This document shows, in pieces, positions 32,478-40,470 of a stretch of DNA of 64,000 nucleotides (within the stretch, counting starts at the first letter, position 1; each line of letters begins with the position of its first letter). The DNA lies in assembly GCF_000758725.1 (NCBI RefSeq), contig NZ_CP009428.1:2976001-3040000 (forward strand), given 5' to 3'. The notes beneath the pieces were generated by a model that was given only the letters and a program-made list of their open reading frames with translations, made no database searches and was not told the origin of the DNA. The stretch comes from Paenibacillus odorifer. GTDB lineage: Bacteria > Bacillota > Bacilli > Paenibacillales > Paenibacillaceae. The translations under genes were made by a program, and so were the position numbers.

Positions 32478-33199
32478 AGCTAGTGAAGTACGATTTTAGA
32501 CGAGATAGGGATAAGTTCCTTGCTGTTTTTGTAATCATAATTCTGGCGCAGATCGGGTTGGGGTTCACTAAATTACATGACTATGAAAGGTTTATTTTGA
32601 ACGGATTAACTTATGTCATCGCAGGGCTGATCTTTCTTGTCATGGCAGCACGAACCTTTTTTAACAATATAAATTCCTATAATCGTCGCCTATTGCCCGT
32701 AAGAACCCTGAACACAGTCCTTTCTCCGTTAGTACTTTTTTTAGCTCTGCTGCTGGGTATTATTTTAATAGCTTTGATGCATTTAGGCGTGTATCTCTCG
32801 ATGTATTCCACATTAGTTCTTCCAGAGAATTTCTGGACAGTGGGATTGTTAGTTCTTTTGCAGGCATATTGGTTTGCCGGTTATATCATGCTTACCTTGA
32901 TGGTCTCCATTACGGTTGCGCGAAGTATGAAATTTAAGGGGCGAGTATGGATTGGGCTGGCCACTGCGTATTTGTTACAGAATGGAATATCCTATTTGGA
33001 ATATTTGATTTTCAATAGTAACTTCACTGCTTGGGAAAGTGTATTCCAGTTCGAGGTCATAGCTGAGACCGATACCCGAAGTGGGATACAGCTTACACAG
33101 GGTCATTTGAATCTAGCTCCTCTTCTATTTGAAGCGGTGATAGCAGTTCTCCTTATAGCAGTCATCATCAAGCTCGTTAAAAAAAGAGTGGACGCCTAA
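32471..33199 (+). CDS. ABC permease of the second pair
   Basis: A 242-residue protein with six hydrophobic segments (for example FLAVFVIIILAQIGLGF, VLFLALLLGIILIALM). Its ATG overlaps the ATPase stop. No conserved residue identifies a substrate. It pairs with the second ATPase; the operon ends here, with a terminator at 33223. Confidence 0.82.
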   Translation: MLKLVKYDFRRDRDKFLAVFVIIILAQIGLGFTKLHDYERFILNGLTYVIAGLIFLVMAARTFFNNINSYNRRLLPVRTLNTVLSPLVLFLALLLGIILIALMHLGVYLSMYSTLVLPENFWTVGLLVLLQAYWFAGYIMLTLMVSITVARSMKFKGRVWIGLATAYLLQNGISYLEYLIFNSNFTAWESVFQFEVIAETDTRSGIQLTQGHLNLAPLLFEAVIAVLLIAVIIKLVKKRVDA

Positions 33200-33222
33200 C
33201 CACATGGCGGAATAGTTTTTAG

Positions 33223-33261
33223 AACGGAGGCAGAGCGATTTAGCTTTGTCTTCGTTTTTGT
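33223..33261 (+). terminator. terminator of the ABC operon
   Basis: AACGGAGGCAGAGC (33223-33236) pairs with GCTTTGTCTTCGTT (33243-33256) over 14 positions, including four G-U pairs, followed by TTTT. Confidence 0.8.
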
Positions 33262-33297
33262 GCAAAAAAAAGACGTCCTTCTAAGTGAAGGGCATCT
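33262..33297 (-). terminator. terminator of the second PilZ-like gene
   Basis: On the minus strand, AGATGCCCTTC and GAAGGACGTCT arms with one mismatch, followed by TTTTTTTT. It lies just after the stop at 33311. Confidence 0.75.
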
Positions 33298-33310
33298 GTT
33301 ATGGTAAGTT

Positions 33311-33691
33311 CTACAGACCTTCAACCCGAAGGGTGGCGGTCCATGTCTCAAGCTCTCTTATTAGGTGGTCTTCCTCATTTTCGTCCAAGCGGAATTTAAC
33401 TCCATATTGATATTGGCCAAGTCCAAACATCCAACCCCAACGGGCGCTGCATAAGAGCTGAAGCTTCTCTTCATTTAATCGAAGATGAATAATAAGCCTG
33501 GTATCTCTTGCCGTGAATCGAAGATTCAAAGGGGTGCGTACTTTACAACCCGAACGGCTAAGATCGAGTAATACAGCCTCTGTTAACTTTCCAGCACCTG
33601 GACCGGAATTGTTAAGCGGAACTTCAATCCAGCATTCAAGCGGATGGTTCATAACATAACGGAATGGTTCTTTCCTGCTGGACACATCCAT
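33311..33691 (-). CDS. PilZ-like domain protein, paralogue of the one at 10215
   Basis: A 126-residue protein with RKEPFRYVMNHPLECWIEV and DLSRSGCKV, matching the first motif pair (R-x4-R and DxSRSG) of the protein at 10215-10592. The two share an EPFRY and an SRSGC block at the same spacing, so they derive from one ancestor. The start has AGGTAAATT (GGGGAGGTAAATT on the minus strand) upstream. Whether it binds c-di-GMP is not clear, since the arginine spacing differs from classical PilZ. Confidence 0.75.
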   Translation of the reverse strand: MDVSSRKEPFRYVMNHPLECWIEVPLNNSGPGAGKLTEAVLLDLSRSGCKVRTPLNLRFTARDTRLIIHLRLNEEKLQLLCSARWGWMFGLGQYQYGVKFRLDENEEDHLIRELETWTATLRVEGL

Positions 33692-33814
33692 AATTTACCT
33701 CCCCATTGTTTATTTGCTATTATATCGAAAGGGAATGTTGAGAACAATCTACTAAAGTGCTATTTTTAATTAAGAATTAATTTTTTTAATACTGATGAAG
33801 GTGATGAGACTTAT

Positions 33815-34423
33815 ATGTACCAATACCTTAATGAAACGTTCCGTAATCACAATTTTGACCAAGGAAGCTTGCAGGATGGTGAGTTAAATAACTGCACATT
33901 CGAGCAATGCTCCTTCAAAGGCACTTCTATGGAAGAGATGAACTCTATTGGCTGTCGATTTATTGATTGTGATTTTACAGGAGCCATGCTTAATGCGTCT
34001 CACCATAAAGGTTCAGCTTTTACCAATTGTAAATTTACGGGAGCGAACCTGTTTGTATCTAAATTTGAAGATTGCAAGATGGTAGGATCGGATTTCTCAA
34101 ACGCTTATTTGGACGGAATCTCGCTGCTTGGAGGGGACTGGTCGTACACGAACCTTAGACATACCAATCTAAGCAGACAGGATCTGCGGGGGATTCGATT
34201 TACAGAAGCGGATTTAATGGGCTGTAATTTGCAAAAAAGTGACTTGCGTGGAGCGGATTTGAGCCGTGTACAATTGTCTCAATGCAAGCTTAAGGGAGCG
34301 GATATGCGGGAAGCGATTGTTGAAGGCATTGATTTAAAGAGTCTGGATCTACAGGGAGTGCGGATGGATATGGAACAGGCGGTACTCTTGGCACGTTCAT
34401 TTGGGGCAAAAGTAGGGAATTAG
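33815..34423 (+). CDS. pentapeptide-repeat protein
   Basis: A 202-residue protein built of A(D/N)LxG-type pentapeptides over nearly its whole length (for example CDFTGAMLNAS, CKFTGANLFVS, SDLRGADLS, CKLKGADMRE), predicting a right-handed quadrilateral beta helix. A small non-repeat part is at the C-terminus. The Qnr/MfpA proteins, which mimic DNA and protect gyrase, have this fold, but so do many others with no known role; nothing here shows quinolone protection. GAAGGTGATG lies before the ATG. Confidence 0.9.
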   Translation: MYQYLNETFRNHNFDQGSLQDGELNNCTFEQCSFKGTSMEEMNSIGCRFIDCDFTGAMLNASHHKGSAFTNCKFTGANLFVSKFEDCKMVGSDFSNAYLDGISLLGGDWSYTNLRHTNLSRQDLRGIRFTEADLMGCNLQKSDLRGADLSRVQLSQCKLKGADMREAIVEGIDLKSLDLQGVRMDMEQAVLLARSFGAKVGN

Positions 34424-34428
34424 TAAAT

Positions 34429-34470
34429 AGGGGCATCAGTTGCTAGTACTTTAGCGATGGGTGCTCTTTT
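34429..34470 (+). terminator. terminator of the pentapeptide-repeat gene
   Basis: GGGCA and TGCTC with an inner GCTA/TAGC stem, then CTTTTT. The stem is imperfect but well placed, ten bases after the stop. Confidence 0.6.
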
Positions 34471-34511
34471 TAATTGAATTTGAAGGATTTCATCAGGAAA
34501 GATGCCTAAAG

Positions 34512-34546
34512 ACCTCCGCTAGCAAACCAATGCTTAGAGCGGAGGT
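34512..34546. other. 9-bp hairpin downstream of the Trp-rich microprotein
   Basis: ACCTCCGCT (34512-34520) pairs perfectly with AGCGGAGGT (34538-34546). On the minus strand it is followed by CTTTAGG, so it may be a weak terminator for the small gene at 34619-34744. Confidence 0.5.
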
Positions 34547-34618
34547 GGTGGCAAACGCAGATTATTATAATTAACTCACTGCTGAACCTATGTATTATTG
34601 CATATGAAATATTATGCG

Positions 34619-34744
34619 TTAACGTAACCGTTTTCTGGGTTTTGCCCACCATTTGATCCATAAGAATCCATCATCATCACGAAAAAACTTTATACCTACC
34701 CAGCGTAAGGGTGTCCATACTTCTTTAAAATAATATGAAGGCAT
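34619..34744 (-). CDS. 41-residue Trp-rich basic microprotein
   Basis: A short frame not covered by usual gene finders: ATG at 34744, stop TAA at 34619. The product begins MPSYYFKEVWTPLRWVGIKF and ends in a basic WWAKPRKRLR-type tail; it has five Trp, net positive charge and alternating hydrophobic residues. AGGAGG stands upstream with 12-base spacing, longer than ideal, and a hairpin follows. The intact frame, amino-acid bias and ribosome site favour a real gene. The family is not recognised; membrane surface binding or antimicrobial action are only guesses. Confidence 0.5.
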   Translation of the reverse strand: MPSYYFKEVWTPLRWVGIKFFRDDDGFLWIKWWAKPRKRLR

Positions 34745-34864
34745 AGTCTGTTAGACCCTCCTATATAGTAAATTATTACTATATATTACGCTAATTCTAC
34801 GGGATTCACAAGCTAGATTTACTAATAATTACATATTGTCCGGGTAAAATGAGGTGAAAATGCA

Positions 34865-35914
34865 TTATGCAGGACCTAAGGCACCGCTTGTGCTACCGAG
34901 AAGTGCACCCCTCCATTTCACATATACGCTCCAAGCTTCACCATTATCCAATAAGCTTTTGCAGGTATACAGCCCTTCCTCGATAGAGTTGACCTTTCCA
35001 GCTAGATGTAATCTTGCTGCACCGTTCAGCAGAGTTTGATTATAGAAAGCCATGTGACCGCCGCCCTGTAGAACTGCCTCAGCTGTCATTAGCTGTTGAT
35101 GTGGTGTCCAATGGACTTCAGGAACAATTGTATCCAAACCAAATCCTTCCGGATCAATAATATCAAGTGCCGCCACACCGTTCTCGACAGTGTAAACGCG
35201 GGTAGGTCGGTCGATGAAAAGATCCTCGGAGCCTTCCACCCCTTGGACAATTAACGCCTTTTGATAACCAAGCTTTATGAGTAATCTAGATAATCGGTCA
35301 AAGACTGTATTATGGTATATCCCGAAGATAATAAAAGGAGAGCAGGCGTAGTCAATCAGCTTCTCGGCGGTGTTGAATAAGGTTCTCATACCAATTTCCT
35401 CACGGATGCTGCGAAGGTCGCCTAGAGGAGGGCACCATTCTTCAGCATCGGCAAATAGTACATTACTCTTGTTAGCAGCTGCAATGGCTTTTGTACGTTC
35501 TAGCGCAGTTTTCTCAATCCCAGATTGATAGATGATATCTTGTAAAGTGATTCCCCATTTAGGAGGCAGAGAAGCAGTACCGTGTAGTGTGACTGGCAGT
35601 CCGGCCGCGGACAATAGAAATGCAGTGGGAAAAGTTGCGATGAATGAGGATTTTCTACCATCATAGGGTCCGGCGCAATCAAGACCTTCCGCAAAAAGGG
35701 GTTCGCGATGCGCATATTTACGTAAAACGTAGACGAAAGCTTCAAGTTCTTCTACGCTTTCTAGCTTAATCCGCTCAGCAGCCAGAAAGGCTCCAATCTG
35801 AGCAGGAGATGCTGTTCGTCCGAGTATAGATTCTGCGGCATATGTAGACTCTTCATAATTTAAATCTCGGGCGCCTCTTTTGCCTCGGGCGACTTCTTTT
35901 AAAATGTTGATCAT
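34865..35914 (-). CDS. TrpD2-like (anthranilate phosphoribosyltransferase-fold) protein
   Basis: A 349-residue protein with the fold of glycosyltransferase family 3. It lacks the GTGGDG loop of true TrpD; the equivalent region reads AGPYDGRKSSFIATFP, as in YbiB/TrpD2 proteins that lost the enzyme activity. GLPVTLHG and the long C-terminal half are family-like. It is encoded 16 bases after the ANTAR regulator, in one operon, and near nirB. TrpD2 proteins bind nucleic acid in E. coli, so a role with the ANTAR regulator is possible, but that is inference. Confidence 0.82.
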   Translation of the reverse strand: MINILKEVARGKRGARDLNYEESTYAAESILGRTASPAQIGAFLAAERIKLESVEELEAFVYVLRKYAHREPLFAEGLDCAGPYDGRKSSFIATFPTAFLLSAAGLPVTLHGTASLPPKWGITLQDIIYQSGIEKTALERTKAIAAANKSNVLFADAEEWCPPLGDLRSIREEIGMRTLFNTAEKLIDYACSPFIIFGIYHNTVFDRLSRLLIKLGYQKALIVQGVEGSEDLFIDRPTRVYTVENGVAALDIIDPEGFGLDTIVPEVHWTPHQQLMTAEAVLQGGGHMAFYNQTLLNGAARLHLAGKVNSIEEGLYTCKSLLDNGEAWSVYVKWRGALLGSTSGALGPA

Positions 35915-35929
35915 AGGTATATTCCCCCC

Positions 35930-36526
35930 TTAGGTTTGATCTTGCAGTAATTGATAGACTCTAACGATTGAAGTAGCTACATCAACCATACGTTTACGTT
36001 CATTCATTGCTTGTTTACGGAGAAGATCATAAGCTTCAGATTCGGAAATATTCTTGACCTTGGACAGGATACCTTTAGCCATATCAATCCATTTCCGTTC
36101 TTCGATTCGAGCATGCAGCTGTTCTCGCTCTTTACGCCATTGTTGTCTTTCGAAACATTGCTTGGCACTGAAATGAAGGATCCAATGGATCTCCTGTGAG
36201 AGCATGGAAGGCGATAATACACCATCCACCATGATATTATCTTCACATGCAGCAAGTGAAAGTGTGGCTGTTTCGTCAGTACACCACCAAAGGATTGGTG
36301 CAATCTTATGACTCATTAGTAAAGTACCCCAGCTATTGATCTCTGTGATGGGTAAATGGAGTATGGAAGCATCAGCGTCTTTGATCCGTGCCACAGCTTC
36401 TTCTTGTGTAACGGCTACTGTGACAATATATCCGGAGGAACGGAGAATGGCATCCGTTTTACTATTTGAGCGCTCGGCTGTGTCCTTCTCTGTCGTGCTA
36501 TTCTGAATAATCAACAGGGAATGCAT
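35930..36526 (-). CDS. ANTAR-domain response regulator (NasT-like antiterminator)
   Basis: A 198-residue protein. The N-terminus is a receiver-like domain in which the phospho-Asp region is degenerate (here DADASILHLP). The last ~55 residues are the ANTAR RNA-binding domain: ERKWIDMAKGILSKVKNISESEAYDLLRKQAMNERKRM with conserved AKGIL, S-E-A and LR-AM. Such proteins bind two hairpins in leader RNA and stop terminator formation. The matching RNA leader lies next door in front of nirB (36679-36776). It is transcribed away from nirB together with the TrpD2-like gene. A nitrate/nitrite sensor kinase is not in this window, so how its activity is controlled is unknown. Confidence 0.88.
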   Translation of the reverse strand: MHSLLIIQNSTTEKDTAERSNSKTDAILRSSGYIVTVAVTQEEAVARIKDADASILHLPITEINSWGTLLMSHKIAPILWWCTDETATLSLAACEDNIMVDGVLSPSMLSQEIHWILHFSAKQCFERQQWRKEREQLHARIEERKWIDMAKGILSKVKNISESEAYDLLRKQAMNERKRMVDVATSIVRVYQLLQDQT

Positions 36527-36626
36527 AGTTCGACGCCCTTTCTTAATCGTTATGTTATTTTATATAACACAGAAACGATGGGTTGTCGACGAATTTAAGA
36601 TTTTTAAATTTTATATGTCATAATTG

Positions 36627-36655
36627 TTGACGTTCTCTGATTCCTGTTGTATAGT
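36627..36655 (+). promoter_or_regulatory. promoter of the nirBD operon
   Basis: TTGACG (36627-36632), a 17-base spacer and TATAGT (36650-36655). A transcript would start near 36662, giving a leader of ~145 bases before nirB. Confidence 0.75.
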
Positions 36656-36678
36656 CGGTTTAACAAATTAATCATTCA

Positions 36679-36776
36679 CGAATACAACGGTGTATTCGAC
36701 TGAAGCGGCAATGGTGCCTGCTTTCACTTATCGCAATGGAAATGTAAGTTTCCGTGTGGAGTGGAGCGGGCTTTTT
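36679..36776 (+). promoter_or_regulatory. ANTAR-responsive antitermination leader of nirB
   Basis: Hairpin P1: CGAATAC (36679-36685) and GTATTCG (36692-36698) around the hexaloop AACGGT. Hairpin P2: AAGCGGC (36703-36709) and GCC-T-GCTT (36716-36723) around the hexaloop AATGGT. Both loops have A at position 1 and G at position 4, the known ANTAR consensus. P2's right arm (GCCTGCTTTCACTT) can instead pair with GAGTGGAGCGGGC further on, which is followed by TTTTT: an intrinsic terminator excluding P2. Binding of ANTAR protein would stabilise P2 and let transcription pass. The whole design is as described for NasR/EutV-type control. Confidence 0.85.
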
Positions 36777-36806
36777 GGGTTTTCCAAACGGAGAGGAGAG
36801 ATATAG

Positions 36807-39236
36807 ATGATAGCTGCGCGCAAGAAACTGGTGTTAGTCGGCAATGGAATGGCGGGGGTTCGTACGATTGAACATTTGCTCAAATTAAATCCTGAGGGGT
36901 ATGAGATTACCATCTTTGGTTCGGAACCTTATCCTAACTATAACCGGATCATGTTATCTTCCGTTCTTGCTGGTGGAGCGAATATGAGTGAGATCATCAT
37001 CAATGATCTGGAGTGGTATCACAGCCAAGGTATTAAGTTGTATATGGGACATACGGTGACTTCAATAGACAGTGAGAGTCGAAAGGTATATTCCGATAAG
37101 GGGATCACTGCCGAATACGATGAGTTAATCCTAGCTACAGGATCGAATCCCTTTATGTTGCCTATACCGGGTGCGGATAAAGAAGGGGTCATTGCTTTTC
37201 GTGATATTAAGGATTGCCAGATCATGCAGGAGACTGCAGGATCTTATAAAAAGGCGATTGTCATCGGTGCAGGCCTGCTAGGGCTGGAAGCGGCTAGAGG
37301 TCTGTTACATCTGGGAATGGAAGTCACTGTAGTGCATATCCACGATTATATTATGGAGCGCCAGCTGGACGAAGCTGCATCAGTAATGCTCAGAAGAGAG
37401 CTGGAAGCGCAAGGAATGAGATTTCTGCTCCATAAGCAGTCCGAGGGGATTTTAGGTAAGAAGAGAGTAAGAGGTTTACTATTCACAGATGGTAGCACAG
37501 CCGATGCGGATCTTATTGTCATGGCAGTTGGGATTAAACCAAATGTTGAATTGGCAAAGAAAAGTGGTGTGCAGATCAACCGCGGAATTATCGTAAATGA
37601 TTATATGGAGACGAATATCCCCGGTATCTTTGCTCTGGGGGAATGTGCCGAGCACCGAGGAATCGCTTATGGTCTGGTAGCTCCTTTATATGAACAAGGT
37701 GCCGTATTAGCAAAAAGGCTGGCTGGAGTTAAGGTTGAAGGATACATGGGTTCTGTAACTTCTACCAAGCTGAAAGTATCTGGTGTTGATGTATTCTCAG
37801 CAGGACAATTCACCGAGCCGGACGGATCCAGGGCGCTGCGATATCAGGATGAAATAGAAGGAGTCTACAAAAAGCTAGTTATACAAGATGACATGTTAAT
37901 CGGGGCAGTACTATTTGGTGATACCAGCGACGGTGCTCACTTGTTCTCGATAATTAAGAATAAAGAAAATATTAGTGGAAGAGAAAAGGAACTGTTATTA
38001 GGAATCTCAGCGGATGTGTTCTCATCGACGCAAGGGAATCGGTTGGAAGTTATGCCGGAAGATGAAATCATTTGTGGATGTAATGGTGTTTCGAAGGGGA
38101 CTATTGCTGAAGCGATTGAGTCTGGAGGCTGTACCAGCGTAGGGCAAATTAAGGCGTGCACCAAAGCATCCGCTTCCTGTGGGGGCTGTAAACCACTTGT
38201 AGAAGGGTTATTGCAACTCTATGCAGGTGATGCGGTCACCGTAGTTAAAGAAGGAATATGTGGCTGTACAACGCTGAACCGTGATGAAATTGTTTCTGAG
38301 ATAAAAAGAATGAAGCTAATGACAGTTAAAGAAGTGATGAATGTTCTGGAGTGGAGTCAGGAGGAAGGTTGTGCGAAATGCCGCCCGTCGCTGAACTATT
38401 ATCTGGGCATGTTGTGGCCTGAGGAATATATAGACGAGAAAGAGTCTCGTTATACAAACGAGCGATATCACGCCAACATTCAGAAGGACGGGACTTACTC
38501 TGTGGTTCCGCGAATCTATGGGGGGGTAACTTCACCTGCAGAATTGAAGAAGATTGCAGAGGTTGCCGAGAAATTTGCTGTTCCTATGGTGAAGTTTACT
38601 GGAGGACAAAGACTAGATTTGCTTGGCGTTAAGAAGGAAGACTTGCCTAAGATGTGGGAGGAGCTTGATATGCCTTCCGGGCATGCTTATGGCAAAACGT
38701 TACGTACAGTGAAGACCTGTGTGGGGTCTACCTTCTGCCGATTTGGCACTCAGGATGCGATCAGTATGGGGATTACACTGGAAAAACAATTCGAACGCCT
38801 GAATACGCCGGGTAAAGTGAAACTTGCAGTTTCCGGATGCCCTCGTAATTGTGCGGAAGCGACGATTAAAGATTTTGGTGTTGTGGCGATAGATGGTGGA
38901 TGGGAACTGCATATTGGTGGGAATGGAGGGGTACATGTGCGGGCCACGGATCTTCTATGTGTGGTGAAGACTGAAGAAGAGGTAGTCGAATGGGCAAGTG
39001 CGTTCTTACAATATTACCGTGAGCAGGCCGGCTGGAATGAGAGAACTGCACACTGGGTCGAACGAGTAGGGGTAGACAATATAAAGAAAGCTCTTGAAAG
39101 TCAGGAGGAGCGCTTGGCGCTCAAAGAACGAATTGAGACAGTGCTGGGGCTCACTACTGATCCTTGGAAACAAATTGTGAATGAGCCAGAACTACGTAAG
39201 AATTTCGAAGCTATTGCACAAATAGAGAGTGTTTAA
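36807..39236 (+). CDS. nirB: nitrite reductase (NADH), large subunit
   Basis: An 809-residue assimilatory nitrite reductase that reduces nitrite to ammonium. The domains are: FAD/NAD(P)-binding oxidoreductase (VLVGNGMAGVRTIEHL; ATGSNPFMLPIPG; IVIGAGLLGLEAARGL), BFD-type [2Fe-2S] domain (IICGCNGVSKG and ASCGGCKP, residues ~420-460), and nitrite/sulfite reductase domains with the siroheme-[4Fe-4S] ligands in VGSTFCRFG and SGCPRNCAEA (near 640 and 677). The length fits NirB/NasD. The ATG has GGAGAGGAGAG upstream. Regulation is by the ANTAR leader in front. Confidence 0.97.
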   Translation: MIAARKKLVLVGNGMAGVRTIEHLLKLNPEGYEITIFGSEPYPNYNRIMLSSVLAGGANMSEIIINDLEWYHSQGIKLYMGHTVTSIDSESRKVYSDKGITAEYDELILATGSNPFMLPIPGADKEGVIAFRDIKDCQIMQETAGSYKKAIVIGAGLLGLEAARGLLHLGMEVTVVHIHDYIMERQLDEAASVMLRRELEAQGMRFLLHKQSEGILGKKRVRGLLFTDGSTADADLIVMAVGIKPNVELAKKSGVQINRGIIVNDYMETNIPGIFALGECAEHRGIAYGLVAPLYEQGAVLAKRLAGVKVEGYMGSVTSTKLKVSGVDVFSAGQFTEPDGSRALRYQDEIEGVYKKLVIQDDMLIGAVLFGDTSDGAHLFSIIKNKENISGREKELLLGISADVFSSTQGNRLEVMPEDEIICGCNGVSKGTIAEAIESGGCTSVGQIKACTKASASCGGCKPLVEGLLQLYAGDAVTVVKEGICGCTTLNRDEIVSEIKRMKLMTVKEVMNVLEWSQEEGCAKCRPSLNYYLGMLWPEEYIDEKESRYTNERYHANIQKDGTYSVVPRIYGGVTSPAELKKIAEVAEKFAVPMVKFTGGQRLDLLGVKKEDLPKMWEELDMPSGHAYGKTLRTVKTCVGSTFCRFGTQDAISMGITLEKQFERLNTPGKVKLAVSGCPRNCAEATIKDFGVVAIDGGWELHIGGNGGVHVRATDLLCVVKTEEEVVEWASAFLQYYREQAGWNERTAHWVERVGVDNIKKALESQEERLALKERIETVLGLTTDPWKQIVNEPELRKNFEAIAQIESV

Positions 39237-39245
39237 AGGGGGCTA

Positions 39246-39566
39246 ATGATGACTATAACCAAAATGCTCGTTGGTAAAGTAACTGATATTGATACAAGGG
39301 GTTCACGAACTTTTAGGGTCAATGACATGGAGATCGCGTTATTTCGACTTTCAGATGGTGAGGTTCTTGCGGTAGAGAATAAATGTCCTCATAAAGGTGG
39401 CGCATTATCCGAAGGGATGGTATGTGGTACGAAGGTTCACTGTCCTCTGCACGACTGGAAGATTGACCTGCATAGTGGAGTTGCTATGGAGCCGGATAAA
39501 GGCTGTGTTGTTACATTTGATGTAGAAATTGATCCTAATAGTGGTTCGATCTATGTAACCATTTAA
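39246..39566 (+). CDS. nirD: nitrite reductase small subunit (Rieske-type)
   Basis: A 106-residue Rieske-fold protein. NKCPHKGGALSEG and CPLHDWKIDL are the C-x-H and C-x2-H cluster motifs, both complete, so a [2Fe-2S] cluster may be present; many NirD proteins have lost it. It is the accessory subunit of NirB. The ATG of the next codon (39249) is an alternative start, as AGGGGG is 6 bases in front of it. The gap to nirB is nine bases. Confidence 0.94.
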   Translation: MMTITKMLVGKVTDIDTRGSRTFRVNDMEIALFRLSDGEVLAVENKCPHKGGALSEGMVCGTKVHCPLHDWKIDLHSGVAMEPDKGCVVTFDVEIDPNSGSIYVTI

Positions 39567-39594
39567 AGAAAAGACCGTTGAAGGGGGATTAATC

Positions 39595-40470
39595 ATGGAT
39601 TATATCAAACCACGTGAAGTGCTGAACGCTATGATTGAAAGCGGCAAGAACAAAGCAGAGTTATCTATCCTGCAGTTATTGGTGAGAGGTAGTCTGGGTG
39701 GAGCGATTCTGGCTTGTGCTACTACACTTGCATTTACAGCTGCGGCGCAGACCGGGATTCCTATGGTAGGAGCTATTATTTTTCCGGTAGGGTTCGTAAT
39801 GATTATTCTACTTGGTCTAGAGCTAGTGACAGGCAGTTTTGCGCTGATCCCTCTGGCGGTTCTGGAAAAGAAGACAACAACGAAGCGGATGTTGAACAAC
39901 TATTTATGGGTTATATTCGGACATCTGCTCGGTTGTGCGGTATACGCTGTTCTTTATGGCCTTACGATTACAAAAATGGGCACAGATATGAGTCATCCAA
40001 TGATTCAAACCCTCATTAATACAAGTGAGGCCAAGACCATTGCCTATAAAAATATGGGTGGAGACGGAATGCTGTTAGTTATTATTAAAGCCATGCTCTG
40101 TAACTGGATGGTTACCTTAGGGGCTGTTATGGCTATGACTTCGAGCTCTACCTCCGGTAAAATCATTGCCATGTGGCTGCCAATCCTAACTTTTTTTGGA
40201 CAGGGGTTTGAGCACACCGTCGTAAATATGTTCGTGATCCCTGCAGGGATGATGCTGGGAGCGAGTGTTAGCTTTGGTGACTGGTGGTTATGGAACGGCA
40301 TTCCTGTTCTCCTTGGAAATTTTATTGGAGGTGTTATGTTTACTGGAATTCTATTCTATCTCTCTCAAAAAAGTTTCAAGGGCAGTCGCTTAACTCCTGC
40401 GTCTGATGTATCGACGGGTCGCGGAGATTCTGTTGTGCTGGAACAGGTTGTGTTGGAGAAAACGATATGA
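39595..40470 (+). CDS. formate/nitrite-family channel (NirC-like)
   Basis: A 291-residue protein with six membrane helices of the FNT family. Seen are GGAILACATTLAFTAAAQTG, GLELVTGSFALIPLAV and LCNWMVTLGAVMAMTSSSTSGK (the CNWxV signature of the family, with the central region), and the GFEHTVVNMFVIPAG pore segment. In a nirBD operon, nitrite uptake (and export to limit toxicity) is the expected role. GGGGGATTAATC-ATG is a good start, and its end overlaps the start of cobA by four bases. Confidence 0.93.
   Translation: MDYIKPREVLNAMIESGKNKAELSILQLLVRGSLGGAILACATTLAFTAAAQTGIPMVGAIIFPVGFVMIILLGLELVTGSFALIPLAVLEKKTTTKRMLNNYLWVIFGHLLGCAVYAVLYGLTITKMGTDMSHPMIQTLINTSEAKTIAYKNMGGDGMLLVIIKAMLCNWMVTLGAVMAMTSSSTSGKIIAMWLPILTFFGQGFEHTVVNMFVIPAGMMLGASVSFGDWWLWNGIPVLLGNFIGGVMFTGILFYLSQKSFKGSRLTPASDVSTGRGDSVVLEQVVLEKTI

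Noticed and set aside
33815..34423. Quinolone-resistance (Qnr) function for the pentapeptide-repeat protein
   Set aside because: The repeat fold is shared by many unrelated proteins and no Qnr-specific loop pattern is evident.
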